Source of the DNA: a virus
IMG/VR virus record: IMGVR_UViG_3300007633_000005
Coordinates: 1 to 34,572 of that record
DNA length: 34,572 nt
Strand: one strand, 5' to 3'
The translations under genes were made by a program, and so were the position numbers. Under the pieces are notes generated by a model, which was not told the origin of the DNA, did no database searches, and saw nothing but the letters and a program-made list of their open reading frames with translations. Positions 7,460 through 18,455 of this stretch are shown here, in pieces; position 1 is the first letter of the stretch, and every line of letters begins with the position of its first letter.

Positions 7460-7660
7460 ATGAGAAAATTAATCTTTATTCTGGCATTAGGACTTTTCGC
7501 AAGTTGTAATAGTGATGACAATGGTGGTTGTGAATGTTATGCTCAATATTACCAATTCGGTAGAAAAACCATAAAGCAATACTATTCCGATAACTGCGGT
7601 GATGATGGAAAGGTTACGGCAAACTCAAATAATTTAAGAATTGTAGTCGAGTGTGAGTAA
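7460..7660 (+). CDS. Small surface lipoprotein
   Basis: A 66-residue protein with a clean lipoprotein signal: MRKLIFILALGLFAS then Cys16. The residues after the cysteine (NSDDN) resemble the acidic lipoprotein export signal by which Bacteroidetes send lipoproteins to the cell surface. The mature part is only about 50 residues with four more cysteines (two in the CEC motif), probably disulfide-bonded. Paired with a YHK-family gene, as is the 212-523 protein. Phage-encoded outer-membrane lipoproteins can block superinfection (T5 Llp is the known example); that role here is a hypothesis. Confidence 0.75.
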   Translation: MRKLIFILALGLFASCNSDDNGGCECYAQYYQFGRKTIKQYYSDNCGDDGKVTANSNNLRIVVECE

Positions 7661-7661
7661 T

Positions 7662-7985
7662 ATGGAAGAAATACTAAAAGATTTCATTAAAAAGTCAGAA
7701 GAACGTGAAAGGTTATTTATCCAAAAGCAAGAAGTACTTGATAATTTATTTATAGAAAAGTCGAAAGAACTTGACAATTTAAAAGATGAGATAAAAAGGT
7801 CTATTTGTATTTTTAGATCAATAATGTTTCACAAACATGGGTGCTTAAAAGATGTCCATCCGCTTTCTGCTACAACATGTAAATATCTTGGCATAGGTAA
7901 AGATTCTCCAATAGCTTGGCTACTCCCCGTACACGAGGAATATTTAAGAAAAGAAATAGAATTAGAAAATAAAAAAACCCCCTGA
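7662..7985 (+). CDS. Hypothetical coiled-coil protein of the inserted cassette
   Basis: A protein of 107 residues from the ATG at 7662. A GTG at 7653 would add three residues and overlap the lipoprotein gene by 8 bases. Residues 1-55 are strongly charged and helical with repeated Glu-Lys patterns, likely a coiled coil. A Cys/His-containing part follows (HKHGCLKDVHPLSATTCKYLG). The pattern 'predicted helix then SATTCKYLGIG' is known from phage and mobile-element proteins, but I do not know its role. The stop codon lies inside the terminator hairpin loop at 7978-7993. Confidence 0.6.
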   Translation: MEEILKDFIKKSEERERLFIQKQEVLDNLFIEKSKELDNLKDEIKRSICIFRSIMFHKHGCLKDVHPLSATTCKYLGIGKDSPIAWLLPVHEEYLRKEIELENKKTP

Positions 7986-7996
7986 ATAGGGGGCTT
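7974..7996 (-). terminator. Bidirectional terminator between capsid operon and cassette
   Basis: CCCCC (7978-7982) and GGGGG (7989-7993) form a stem with a 6-base loop. On the minus strand it is followed by seven T residues, so it should end leftward transcription from the capsid genes. On the plus strand a weaker T-rich tail (CTTCTTT) follows, ending the rightward cassette. Confidence 0.75.
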
Positions 7997-8020
7997 CTTT
8001 AAAACTATAAAAACCTAAAT

Positions 8021-8563
8021 TTATACGTTTGCTTGAACTGTAGCTAAAAACGCTGTTACTGTTGCACTATCTAATATTGGCGCTAAGTCTTTTACTATTG
8101 AAGTTCCTGTCAATGTGTAGCCGTTGAAGTCGCTTTGCGCCCCTCCAGTAGTTGCTACATTGTTAAAGTCTATTCCTTCGTTTAAGTCTTGACCAATACC
8201 AACTGCGTGATAGTTTGAATTTCTATCTTTAATCACTGCCATTGCTCGTGATTGAACTAAAAAATTTAGTGTAGCGTGCTTAGTTGCACTCATGCCACCA
8301 AGTAAAGCTGTGATAGTTTGAGTATTTACAGAAGTGAAAGTATCTCGAGAACTTACTACGTTTTGTTCTAGTATATTTCCAACTCCTGTAACGTCAAACT
8401 CAAAAGACTGCGTCAGTAAAATGTTCATAGCTGTAGCTTCAGAACCATCTGCACTAATTGTAAATGGGTCTTCTAAATTATTGAAGATGTAAATTTTTTG
8501 AACACCTCCAAGTGTGTTTGTACATTGTCTCCCAATTCCTTGGGTAATATCACTACATGCCAT
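8021..8563 (-). CDS. Tail-tube-like major virion protein
   Basis: A 180-residue protein encoded directly after the capsid gene. It is beta-rich with alternating Thr/Val stretches, an N-terminal Cys-Thr-Asn-Thr-Leu-Gly-Gly segment, and an SDFNGYTLTGTS motif near the C-terminus (about residues 145-156). The shared landmarks show it is a distant paralogue of the 3720-4247 protein. Size and position fit a major tail tube protein, but a head decoration or neck protein cannot be excluded. Last gene before the leftward terminator at 7974-7996. Confidence 0.65.
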   Translation of the reverse strand: MACSDITQGIGRQCTNTLGGVQKIYIFNNLEDPFTISADGSEATAMNILLTQSFEFDVTGVGNILEQNVVSSRDTFTSVNTQTITALLGGMSATKHATLNFLVQSRAMAVIKDRNSNYHAVGIGQDLNEGIDFNNVATTGGAQSDFNGYTLTGTSIVKDLAPILDSATVTAFLATVQANV

Positions 8564-8581
8564 ATCTATCTATTTTATTGA

Positions 8582-9484
8582 TTAAGCTCTGTAAAGAACA
8601 ATTTCTCCACCAAAGCCGTATTGAACACCGCCAGTCATAACTACAGAACCGATCACTTTGCCATCTAGTAAAGTTTCGTTTGTGTTTGCCAATCTTACTT
8701 CGTTCAAGTCAGAAAGTAACCCCGTTCCAAAAAACACTTGCTTAGTGTCATAACCAACCATTGTGTTAGCGTTTAGACCACCTATTTCAGTCAAAGTATA
8801 GCCTTCAAACTCAGCATAGTTAGGACTTAAGAAAGTACCATTAGTTCTCGCTTGAGTTCCGTAAATTCTTCTTAAAGCTCTAATAACATTGGTGGAAACC
8901 CCCATTTTGTAAGTTGGTGAGTTTAACACCTCGTCTGGAATAGCATCAATAAACTTACCTAATTCAGCTTCTACATTTGCAGAAGTGATTGCAACTGGTG
9001 TTGCGACGTCAATTACATCAGCATCAGCTAAAAATGCTGGTATAAGTCCTGAAAATTTACCTGAAGTTCCATCACCTTCCCATATTTGAACATCTATAAA
9101 TCTTGCAATAATATCTGCCATTTGCATTAGTATTGCCGCCTTTTCTGTTTGAGGTAAATCATCATTGTGAGCCGAAAAACCCATTTGAGCCGCAGTCCAA
9201 AGCTGTCTGTAGTCTTCTAGACAAAACTCTGGATGCCACATTATTTTTTTAGGAGCTAGTAATTTTTCAGAAAGAATAACAGATCCTTGTGGGTTTCTAC
9301 CGCAAGAATAATCAACAAAACCTTCTTCTACTTCAATTTTTCTAACATACACATTGCTAGTTAGATCTGGATAAATTGTTACTAGATTATCTTTGATTGT
9401 GTTTGATTGCTTAATTGCCTTCCTAATATAATCTCCTGCTACTTCACCAATAAAATTGGTTGTAATATCACTCGTAAATGCCAT
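8582..9484 (-). CDS. Major capsid protein
   Basis: A 300-residue protein directly after a protease/scaffold gene, the usual order for HK97-fold capsids. Features include the N-terminal arm, a central DDLPQTEKAAILMQMADIIARFIDVQIWEG segment (quoted in part: ARFIDVQIWEGDGTSG) like the spine region of HK97-type capsids, and a C-terminal half with a receptor-domain-like turn (GYTLTEIGGLNANTMVGYD). No transmembrane parts. The protein starts MAFTSDITTNF with no long delta domain, consistent with a separate scaffold fused to the protease upstream. Confidence 0.85.
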   Translation of the reverse strand: MAFTSDITTNFIGEVAGDYIRKAIKQSNTIKDNLVTIYPDLTSNVYVRKIEVEEGFVDYSCGRNPQGSVILSEKLLAPKKIMWHPEFCLEDYRQLWTAAQMGFSAHNDDLPQTEKAAILMQMADIIARFIDVQIWEGDGTSGKFSGLIPAFLADADVIDVATPVAITSANVEAELGKFIDAIPDEVLNSPTYKMGVSTNVIRALRRIYGTQARTNGTFLSPNYAEFEGYTLTEIGGLNANTMVGYDTKQVFFGTGLLSDLNEVRLANTNETLLDGKVIGSVVMTGGVQYGFGGEIVLYRA

Positions 9485-9498
9485 TTTTTTTTATTTTG

Positions 9499-10452
9499 TT
9501 ATTGTGTTACTCTGTTTAAATATTCTACCATGCTCTCATTTTCTTTTGCTGTTGGTGCAGACTTCACAGCTTTAGCTACTGGCTGTTTGCCAAGCTCAAC
9601 TACCTTTTCTTTCAAAGATTTAATTTCAGCTTTCATTGCCACCTCTTTTTCTTCTTCTTTCTTTTCCATTTCGGTAGTCATGCCTGAAACTACCTCTTTG
9701 ATCATTTCCATGATCTCGGTTTTCATTTCATCGGTAAGCCCTGCCACTTCCATTTCGGTCTCCTCTTCTTTTTTGTCCTCTTCTTTTTCCTCTAGCTTTA
9801 CTTTGTCTTCTTTCAAAGATACCGCCTCAGCTTTTGAATTGAATACAGATTTTAAAAGAGACTCAAACCACGACTTGGAATCTTCGTTTAATTCTACTTT
9901 ATTACTCATATCACTATTTAATTTAATTTCTTCATGTATAAAATTACCTTCTATGGAGAATCCTTTTACCTTACCAGTTTTAACATAATCATTCCATATA
10001 TCCTCAGATTCTAACTTCATGTTTGCTACCCAACTACCTTTTTTAGCGTTTAAATTGTAGATATTTGATTTGTCGTTTTTCTCATCTTCCACAATCCAAT
10101 TTTCATAAAAAGTAACGCCTTCTAGTTTAAGATTGCTTTCGTGGTTTATATTTGAATTGTTTTGATTACCGTTTTTCATAAAAGAAAGTAACGATTCTCT
10201 CACAACATCTTCTGGTATAACTATTTCGTACTCCTCCTCTCCGTTGTTTCTGTAAATTGGTTTATTTGGCTCTAAGACTACACCAATTAACTCTCTTTTA
10301 TCTTTATTAACTGTAGCGAACTTTACTTGTTGATCTGCCAGTGCTACAAAATCGTTTTTCATAGCTGGTTGACCAACAATAGATACAAGATTAACATCGT
10401 GTCCATTTTTTGGATTAAGTCTTAAAATATATCTTTTAAATTTCTTTTTCAT
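9499..10452 (-). CDS. Prohead protease (XkdF-like) fused to scaffold domain
   Basis: 317 residues. Residues ~1-178 match the XkdF type of phage serine protease (LIGVVLEPNKPIYR, GNQNNSNINHE, KVKGFSIEGNF). Candidate catalytic residues are His104 and Ser166. The rest is an acidic, Lys/Glu-rich coiled coil with a C-terminal ALTERNATING helical end, as expected for an internal scaffold that is digested during maturation. Placed just before the capsid gene. The start codon forms the end of an ECF-type promoter (10453-10485), so this is the first gene of a head operon. Confidence 0.85.
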   Translation of the reverse strand: MKKKFKRYILRLNPKNGHDVNLVSIVGQPAMKNDFVALADQQVKFATVNKDKRELIGVVLEPNKPIYRNNGEEEYEIVIPEDVVRESLLSFMKNGNQNNSNINHESNLKLEGVTFYENWIVEDEKNDKSNIYNLNAKKGSWVANMKLESEDIWNDYVKTGKVKGFSIEGNFIHEEIKLNSDMSNKVELNEDSKSWFESLLKSVFNSKAEAVSLKEDKVKLEEKEEDKKEEETEMEVAGLTDEMKTEIMEMIKEVVSGMTTEMEKKEEEKEVAMKAEIKSLKEKVVELGKQPVAKAVKSAPTAKENESMVEYLNRVTQ

Positions 10453-10485
10453 ACTTATATAACGAAAAAAACTCGAAACTGTTAC
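10453..10485 (-). promoter_or_regulatory. ECF-type late promoter, copy 2
   Basis: On the minus strand: GTAAC (10485-10481), 15 bases, then TCGTTATATAAGTATG ending in the start codon at 10452. It lies in the 42-base gap after the tape measure stop and before the protease/capsid genes, so it can boost head genes independently of tail genes. Confidence 0.75.
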
Positions 10486-10494
10486 ACTTTTGGA

Positions 10495-12414
10495 TTATAG
10501 CGTTGCTGTTTCCACCGCATTCCTATCTAATTCCTGCTGACTAGAAACGTCTGAACTCACTACATAAGCCTTAATAGGTCGGTCTTGGGTTTGTATGCTT
10601 TCAGCTATTTGATCAGTTCCAGTGCCTTGCACCAAATTAAAAGAAGGTGCTTGCACTTGTGGTGTTGATTGGCTAACCGAACCGCTTGGTGCTGATTGTG
10701 AACTTTCAGGAGTTGACAAAATACTAGCAACATTTGCAAATCCACTAGCTCCAACTATTGCGGCGTTTGCAAATCTTAAACTTTGAGTTGGTGTAAAGTC
10801 TGTAGTTTCTGCCAATGTTTTGTTAATACCCTGAAAGGTGCTTGCTGTAGCCTGTGCAATCGCAACCCCTTTAGCTAATGCCGAACCTTCTTTTGCTAAA
10901 CTTCCTAATAATTGAAAAGTGCTATTTGCCAAATTTTGCTCAAACTCTGCACTTGACTTAGCGTTTTTCTTTTTAATCTTGGTTTTTTCATTGTCAAGTT
11001 GTATCTCTCTTTGATCTAGTTCTTGCTTAGCATCTAAATAAGCTTGCTCAGCATCAACACGTGCTTGAGTGCCCTCTTTGTAAAGTTCTTTTTTTCTTTC
11101 AAGGTCTTCTAGTAGAAGTTCTTTTTCAAAGTCAAGATTTTCCTTTAGTCTTTCAAGTTTTAGCAATTCGTTTTCTTCTTGCTCTGCCTGAAAATTCTTT
11201 TCATTTATTAATCTTTCATTTTTTGCATCTATTACCGATTGTTCTAGATCTATTTCTTCTTGAGTAAGTGCCGTTTTGTTTGTTTTTTGTTCACTAACAA
11301 AGCCAGCAGTAGTGTCCAAAACATCTTGGTAGTTTTTCTCAGCGTCTATAAGTTGTAGTCTAGAATTCAAACTTCCATTACTAGCTTGAACTTCTAATTT
11401 TGCAAGTTCTATTGCTTTTTGTGCATTCGCTATTTGAAGTCTATTGCTATCCTCTAGTATTTTTTTAAGTTCATTGTTTGCCTTTACTCTAGTAGCTATA
11501 TCATTTTCAGTTTCGTCTCTTATTTGCCTCTGCAACTCGGCTTCTTTTTGCTTTGTTAAAAGTATAAGTTCATTTTGGGCAATAGCTATTTTTGTTTCTT
11601 CACGAAGTTTGACCAGTGCCTTTGCTTGCTTTGACTTTTCTTCAATATCTATTTTAGAAACTTTTTTGATTGATTCTTCAGTAACTTTTGTAATTTCTTC
11701 AACAGCCTTTCCTATATTATTTATTATATCCTCTGCACTTTGTTTGTATTTTTTTCCAGTGTTTATAATTTGCTCATTTGTCTTTTTTATTGATTCCTCA
11801 AGCTCCTTTATTTTTTCTTTATCCTTACCAGAAAAAATAGTTTTTTCAAATGCTAATTGCACCTCTTGAACACCTCTTTTAATTCCTAAAAAAGCAAGTT
11901 TTAAAGGTGTCAACGCTATATTAATAGCACCAAGAACTGTCTTTTTTAAAGATTCAAATCCATTAGTTACTTTGCTTACATTTTCAACAGCATTAACTAT
12001 AGCAGTTACAAAATCACCAAAAATCAAATTGATAGTTTCAAAAGTTTCTTTGAATACTTTAGACACTTTTGAGTTTTCAGCAAATGCCATCGATAGTTTA
12101 GCAACGCCAGCAACAAGCAATCCAATGCCAGTGGCTTTGATCGCAGTTCCTATTCCTCTGATCGCATTACCAAAACGATTGGCAGATTTTTTGCTTTTCT
12201 TAAAACCCTCCTCTGTTTTGCCAAGCTCCTTATTTACTTCTGAAAGTTGCTTTTTTAAAAGTTTTAGCTTTTTAGGATCGGTAGTTTCTGATATTTCTTT
12301 TTCTAAATCCTTAGCTGTTTTGGTTAAATCCTCAAATGACTTTTTGATTTCATCGGCTCCACTAACAGCATCCTTGTTGTCAACCTTTATTTTTACTGTC
12401 CTCTCGATGCCCAT
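10495..12414 (-). CDS. Tail tape measure protein
   Basis: 639 residues: an N-terminal conserved part (MGIERTVKIKVDNKDAV), a hydrophobic Gly/Ala helix at about residues 90-115, a very long charged coiled coil (about 195-480), a second hydrophobic Ala/Gly region (about 490-560), and a Ser/Gln-rich end finishing with QDRPIKAYVVSSDVSSQQEL, which is typical of Bacteroidetes phage tape measures. The protein sets tail length and helps DNA pass into the cell. Its length suggests a moderately long tail. It overlaps the upstream 49-residue gene by 22 bases. Confidence 0.85.
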   Translation of the reverse strand: MGIERTVKIKVDNKDAVSGADEIKKSFEDLTKTAKDLEKEISETTDPKKLKLLKKQLSEVNKELGKTEEGFKKSKKSANRFGNAIRGIGTAIKATGIGLLVAGVAKLSMAFAENSKVSKVFKETFETINLIFGDFVTAIVNAVENVSKVTNGFESLKKTVLGAINIALTPLKLAFLGIKRGVQEVQLAFEKTIFSGKDKEKIKELEESIKKTNEQIINTGKKYKQSAEDIINNIGKAVEEITKVTEESIKKVSKIDIEEKSKQAKALVKLREETKIAIAQNELILLTKQKEAELQRQIRDETENDIATRVKANNELKKILEDSNRLQIANAQKAIELAKLEVQASNGSLNSRLQLIDAEKNYQDVLDTTAGFVSEQKTNKTALTQEEIDLEQSVIDAKNERLINEKNFQAEQEENELLKLERLKENLDFEKELLLEDLERKKELYKEGTQARVDAEQAYLDAKQELDQREIQLDNEKTKIKKKNAKSSAEFEQNLANSTFQLLGSLAKEGSALAKGVAIAQATASTFQGINKTLAETTDFTPTQSLRFANAAIVGASGFANVASILSTPESSQSAPSGSVSQSTPQVQAPSFNLVQGTGTDQIAESIQTQDRPIKAYVVSSDVSSQQELDRNAVETATL

Positions 12415-12541
12415 ACTCTTTTTATTTTTCTTTTAGTAGCTTTCCAGCTGTGGTCTAATTCGTACTTTCCTTTCGCTATTTCTGTGTACTTACCAGCACC
12501 TAAATATTCAAATTCTTGAAGTGATTTTAGTATCTCAAACA

Positions 12542-12542
<1 letters not shown>
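12393..12542 (-). CDS. Small basic protein upstream of the tape measure
   Basis: A 49-residue gene. Its start overlaps the stop of the preceding gene by one base (TAATG at 12540-12544) and its end runs 22 bases into the tape measure gene. The protein (MFEILKSLQEFEYLGAGKYTEI...) is basic at its C-terminus (KATKRKIKRVWASRGQ). The tight coupling on both sides argues it is translated. Small proteins in this place often act as tail assembly factors, but nothing in the sequence proves that. Confidence 0.6.
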
Positions 12543-15478
<2,936 letters not shown>

Positions 15479-15482
<4 letters not shown>

Positions 15483-16498
15483 ATCGTGCTGATTTCATCA
15501 AAAGAATACTTAAATTCTACTGTGTACTTTATTAGCCTATCGTTTACCATGTTTTGATATTCCACACTTGAAGTCTCTAAGTTTAGAGGAATGTACTTTG
15601 AGCCATCGTATTGCCATACCCTTTCGCTGTTTAGCATTTGTCTAAAAGTTTCGTTTTGCGATTCCTCTACAAAACCGCTATTCATTTTGAAGCTAGTACG
15701 TGCGTTTAGGTTGTAATCTACATATTGATGATTCCCGTTAAACACAGAGACACCACTTCTTTGAAAAGTATCTTTAGTGGTTTTCATGCTTTCTTTTCGC
15801 TCCTTGAAAAAAGTAAAAGATTGCATTTGCCCCTCTTTGTTAATAAAGAAAATATCTATTGGATCATACTTACACTCTTCAACAACCTCGATCAAGTACG
15901 TTTCACTATTGTATGTTACTTCAATTTCATTGTCTTGGTCTAACTCCGAACAATCAACCCACACGCTTTTGAAATAGTCTGCGGTATCTGTTGAAGTCGC
16001 AACGGTTAAATCTAAATTTATTTCACTGTTTGGACTTGAAACAATTTGAACGTTTGTGCCGTCTGGAACTAAAGGAATCAAAACCTTACTAGTTTTGTTT
16101 GCTCTCATGTACTCTCCTTGCATCAATATTTTATTTGATGGCAAGCCTACATTTAAACCTTCGATTGCTGAATAGTAACCTTTCACTCCAAAATCTTGTA
16201 GTAGGTTTGTGGTAACTCCATCAACTGTCCGATCAATTCGGACGTTTAAAGTGTTTGGGTTATTCACCAATCCTGTGCCACTTCTTGAAAATGTTTCAAA
16301 CTCTATAAAGTCATTAATCCAGTTTGCTATGTTTATCGTTGCGGTTGCTTTTGATTCGGGATTAGTGTCGGTTACGGTGTAGGTCGGACTTGCTGGAACG
16401 CTTGCACTATCTCCTTGCCAGATATAAACATCAATAATTGTATCAAATGAAAAATCTAAGTTGTAGGTCAGGCTGTATGTGCTTCTTGTTTTGATCAT
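15479..16498 (-). CDS. Tail protein, distal-tail-like
   Basis: A 339-residue, mostly beta protein (MIKTRSTYSLTYNLDFSFDT...). It contains a TATINIANWINDFIEFE segment, and GVSVFNGNHQYVDYNLNART in the second half, as in phage tail proteins of Bacteroidetes. It overlaps the 790-residue protein by 4 bases (ATGA) and the two are almost certainly partners in the tail tip. No enzymatic motif. Confidence 0.65.
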
Positions 16499-16499
16499 T

Positions 16500-16697
16500 T
16501 TAAAATCTGTTTGGTTTTAACACGATTTTTTTTAGTTTATTACATTTTTTGCATTTATAAAAATGAATATATTTTCTTTTCATGCTGTGCCATGTTGTAG
16601 GTCTGAACCCCATTTCTTTAACTAACTCAAATTCACTTTTAATGGTTTGCTGATCTATTTTTTCGTAGTCATGATTGCAGAATAATTGTTTAAACAT
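16500..16697 (-). CDS. Small zinc-ribbon-like protein
   Basis: 65 residues with CNH (Cys7, His9) near the start and CKKC (about residues 49-52) near the end, a spacing that suggests a single zinc site. The rest is basic. This type of small Cys/His protein is common in Bacteroidetes phages between tail genes; its role is unknown. It is encoded two bases upstream of the tail protein start and four bases after the preceding gene. Confidence 0.65.
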   Translation of the reverse strand: MFKQLFCNHDYEKIDQQTIKSEFELVKEMGFRPTTWHSMKRKYIHFYKCKKCNKLKKIVLKPNRF

Positions 16698-16701
16698 ATT
16701 G

Positions 16702-17241
16702 CTATTTATTTACTGTAAAATCTAAAAATTTATCTAAGTCATTTGCATACGCTCTCACAATATCATCTGGGAGCTTTTGGTATGCCAATTCAAATGGTCT
16801 TCTGAAAAAGTCTGTTTGTTCAGTTCCTTGATGGTAAACCGCATTTGCAACTGCAAACTGTGCTGATTTTCTTTTCACAAACCTACCACGTGCATCTCTT
16901 ACGTTTTTACCTTTTATCGTTAGCCATTTGCTGAATGCTTTTGGGGGTGGCATTTTATCTTTGTACCTGAACTTTCCTGTGTTCTTTTTCAACTTCCACT
17001 GGCTACCGTCTGCTTTTGACCCCCCGACCCCCCTGACCCCCTCGTCAACAAATTTCCAGTAGTCTTCCATGAAAAAAGAAAACTCTAAGGCGCCACTTTT
17101 AAAGACCTTCGTTTCGTATCGCATCGAATCATACAGGTCTTTCGTGGCGTTGATTCCTTTTTTGCTCAACACCGTTCTGGCTTGCTTTATGATTCGCTTG
17201 CCAAATAGATTAAACTCTTTTTCTACATTAGACGCACTCAT
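16702..17241 (-). CDS. Tail completion protein, HK97 gp10-like
   Basis: A 179-residue basic protein. The helical N-terminus, the EFSFFMEDYWKFVDEGVRG segment and the C-terminal KSAQFAVANAVYHQGTEQT with a FFRRPF motif recall HK97 gp10-type head-tail joining proteins, which close the tail. It contains a stretch of Gly-Val-Arg-Gly-Val-Gly-Gly encoded by a G-rich tract (17020-17041). It overlaps its upstream neighbour by 14 bases. Confidence 0.65.
   Translation of the reverse strand: MSASNVEKEFNLFGKRIIKQARTVLSKKGINATKDLYDSMRYETKVFKSGALEFSFFMEDYWKFVDEGVRGVGGSKADGSQWKLKKNTGKFRYKDKMPPPKAFSKWLTIKGKNVRDARGRFVKRKSAQFAVANAVYHQGTEQTDFFRRPFELAYQKLPDDIVRAYANDLDKFLDFTVNK
17020..17041 (-). other. G-tract cluster inside the gp10-like gene
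   Basis: On the minus strand there are three runs of 5, 6 and 6 G bases separated by 2-3 bases within 22 bases. In this A+T-rich genome it stands out. It encodes GVRGVGG and could form G-rich structures in DNA or mRNA. Confidence 0.6.
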
Positions 17242-17704
17242 TATTTTTGCAAATGTTTAGAATTGTGTTTGGCATTTCAACATCAAAAGTCAACTGCCAG
17301 CCATCAAGGTTGTCTGCGTATTCATTTTCTATTTGAGAAAAGGGAGGATTCTCACTAGACAAGATATTTTTATCACATAAATCGTTATACATTATATTCC
17401 AAATCCTGTTTAAAGAAGCTAGCATCTCATTCATATTGTCCACTTCGTTGTCGTTATTGTAAAATTTATCGTTTACAATTTCTTTGTTGGTGTCTCTTTG
17501 CTGTACGCACGTAAGCTCTACATTAAAAACAATAGTATTACCATTTGTAAATCTCCCTGTGTCGATTGCAATATGTAAAAGAGGGTATATATCACCTTTG
17601 TCTAAAAATGCTTTGCTTAGCCTACCCTGTGCTATTGTGTTGATAAATAGATCGGATTCCCCTAACTCCTTAAAGTATTTTAAAAGCTGGCTATACTGAT
17701 TCAT
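17228..17704 (-). CDS. Tail terminator / neck-like protein
   Basis: A 158-residue protein (MNQYSQLLKYFKELGESDLF...). Its pattern of an N-terminal helix, beta strands and an amphipathic helix (NEMLASLNRIWNIMYNDL) is reminiscent of tail terminator proteins, but sequence motifs are weak. Its ATG overlaps the TGA of the -1 frame extension upstream (ATGA at 17701-17704), which supports that frame being translated. It overlaps the next gene by 14 bases. Confidence 0.6.
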   Translation of the reverse strand: MNQYSQLLKYFKELGESDLFINTIAQGRLSKAFLDKGDIYPLLHIAIDTGRFTNGNTIVFNVELTCVQQRDTNKEIVNDKFYNNDNEVDNMNEMLASLNRIWNIMYNDLCDKNILSSENPPFSQIENEYADNLDGWQLTFDVEMPNTILNICKNNECV

Positions 17705-17961
17705 TTTTGAGTTTGTTTTTTTCTTATTGAGGAAACAAGTTTTTGTTTGTCTAATCTATGAGCTAAAAAAACGTGTATTTCATGTATTCCTAATCTCATT
17801 ACTTTTTCAACTTTTAAAATATTACCAATGCCATCCTCGGTTGTATCTGTTAAATTTACAATGGTTGCATACCAACCCCACTTTTTGAAGTAGTCGCTCG
17901 CTTCTGCTCCTTCGCTTGTGCCTTGCTTATATATTTCTGGGTAGATTGATACAATTCGTTT
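17701..17961 (-). CDS. -1 frame extension of the 18455 gene (putative frameshift product)
   Basis: From the slippery site at 17958-17964 the -1 frame is open for 85 codons to a TGA at 17701-17703. The reading begins with RIVSIYPEIYKQG and contains SDYFKKWGWYATIVNLTD, which looks like real protein and like the C-terminal domains of Bacteroidetes phage proteins. The product of a -1 shift would be 166 + 85 = 251 residues. The frame ends exactly on the start of the next gene (ATGA), which is typical of a real gene end and not of a random frame. A rare in-frame start would be the ATG inside (VMRLGIHE). Siphoviruses often use this trick for the G/GT tail chaperones. Confidence 0.6.
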   Translation of the reverse strand, partial: KRIVSIYPEIYKQGTSEGAEASDYFKKWGWYATIVNLTDTTEDGIGNILKVEKVMRLGIHEIHVFLAHRLDKQKLVSSIRKKQTQK

Positions 17962-18455
17962 TTTAAATTCAAAAAAAAAACCATCACACCATTTACCACG
18001 CTCATTGGAAAATCTCTCATTTTTTCAGCATACTCGCTGGTGCCGTTGTACTTTACAAGTTTATAATTTCCGAACTTGTCTTTTTTAGCAATAGGTCTGT
18101 AAAGAACCGCAAGCATCCTGTGGTATTCTTTAACGTCATTGCAATAATTCTGAAAGTCTCCAAACTCCGAGCCGTTCATTTGATCCAAGTTAGGGTGAAA
18201 GCCAAACTCCACGCCATCTATTTTGAAAGTCATTTGAAAATCACAAGGCTCATTTAATGCTTTTTTGATTTGTTCATAAAATTCATTTATTTCAACCATA
18301 GGAAACTGCGAAACAATGTTCACGTCCACATCACAAAACACAGAAACCACTTGTTTCTTTTGCTCGACTTCGCCAAGATCTTTATCAAGCTCGCAAAACT
18401 TTTGATATTGACCAAGTGTGATTTCACCTATATGTTCTGGCAGTGTAACTTTCAT
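17856..18455 (-). CDS. Tail-assembly chaperone-like protein, zero-frame product
   Basis: 199 residues (MKVTLPEHIGEITLGQYQKF...). The N-terminal 150 residues are conserved-looking (FKIDGVEFGFHPNLDQM, YHRMLAVLYRPIAKK), while the end after residue 166 is low-complexity and basic (SKAQAKEQKRATTSKS), as expected where a frameshift replaces the normal tail. It starts directly at the ECF-type promoter (18456-18488). The likely role is a tail assembly chaperone of G/GT type, although it is 5.4 kb ahead of the tape measure, not adjacent. Alternatively this is a gene broken by a frameshift mutation. Confidence 0.65.
   Translation of the reverse strand: MKVTLPEHIGEITLGQYQKFCELDKDLGEVEQKKQVVSVFCDVDVNIVSQFPMVEINEFYEQIKKALNEPCDFQMTFKIDGVEFGFHPNLDQMNGSEFGDFQNYCNDVKEYHRMLAVLYRPIAKKDKFGNYKLVKYNGTSEYAEKMRDFPMSVVNGVMVFFLNLKNELYQSTQKYISKAQAKEQKRATTSKSGVGMQPL
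17958..17964 (-). other. Canonical -1 slippery heptamer A AAA AAC
   Basis: In the zero frame the codons read TTA AAA AAC, so the heptamer is A AAA AAC in the correct phase, with AAC as codon 166. This is the standard X XXY YYZ form. A run of ten T bases lies just upstream (17971-17980 on the plus strand as A) and could also slip. Confidence 0.65.

Noticed and set aside
9407-9988. 193-codon plus-strand open frame
   Set aside because: It lies antisense to the capsid and protease/scaffold genes and its Ser/Phe-rich composition reflects the complementary strand of Lys/Glu-rich coding sequence.
11444-12436. Plus-strand open frames opposite the tape measure gene
   Set aside because: Composition (Ser, Phe, Leu runs) is the mirror of the coiled-coil coding strand; no promoter or coupling.
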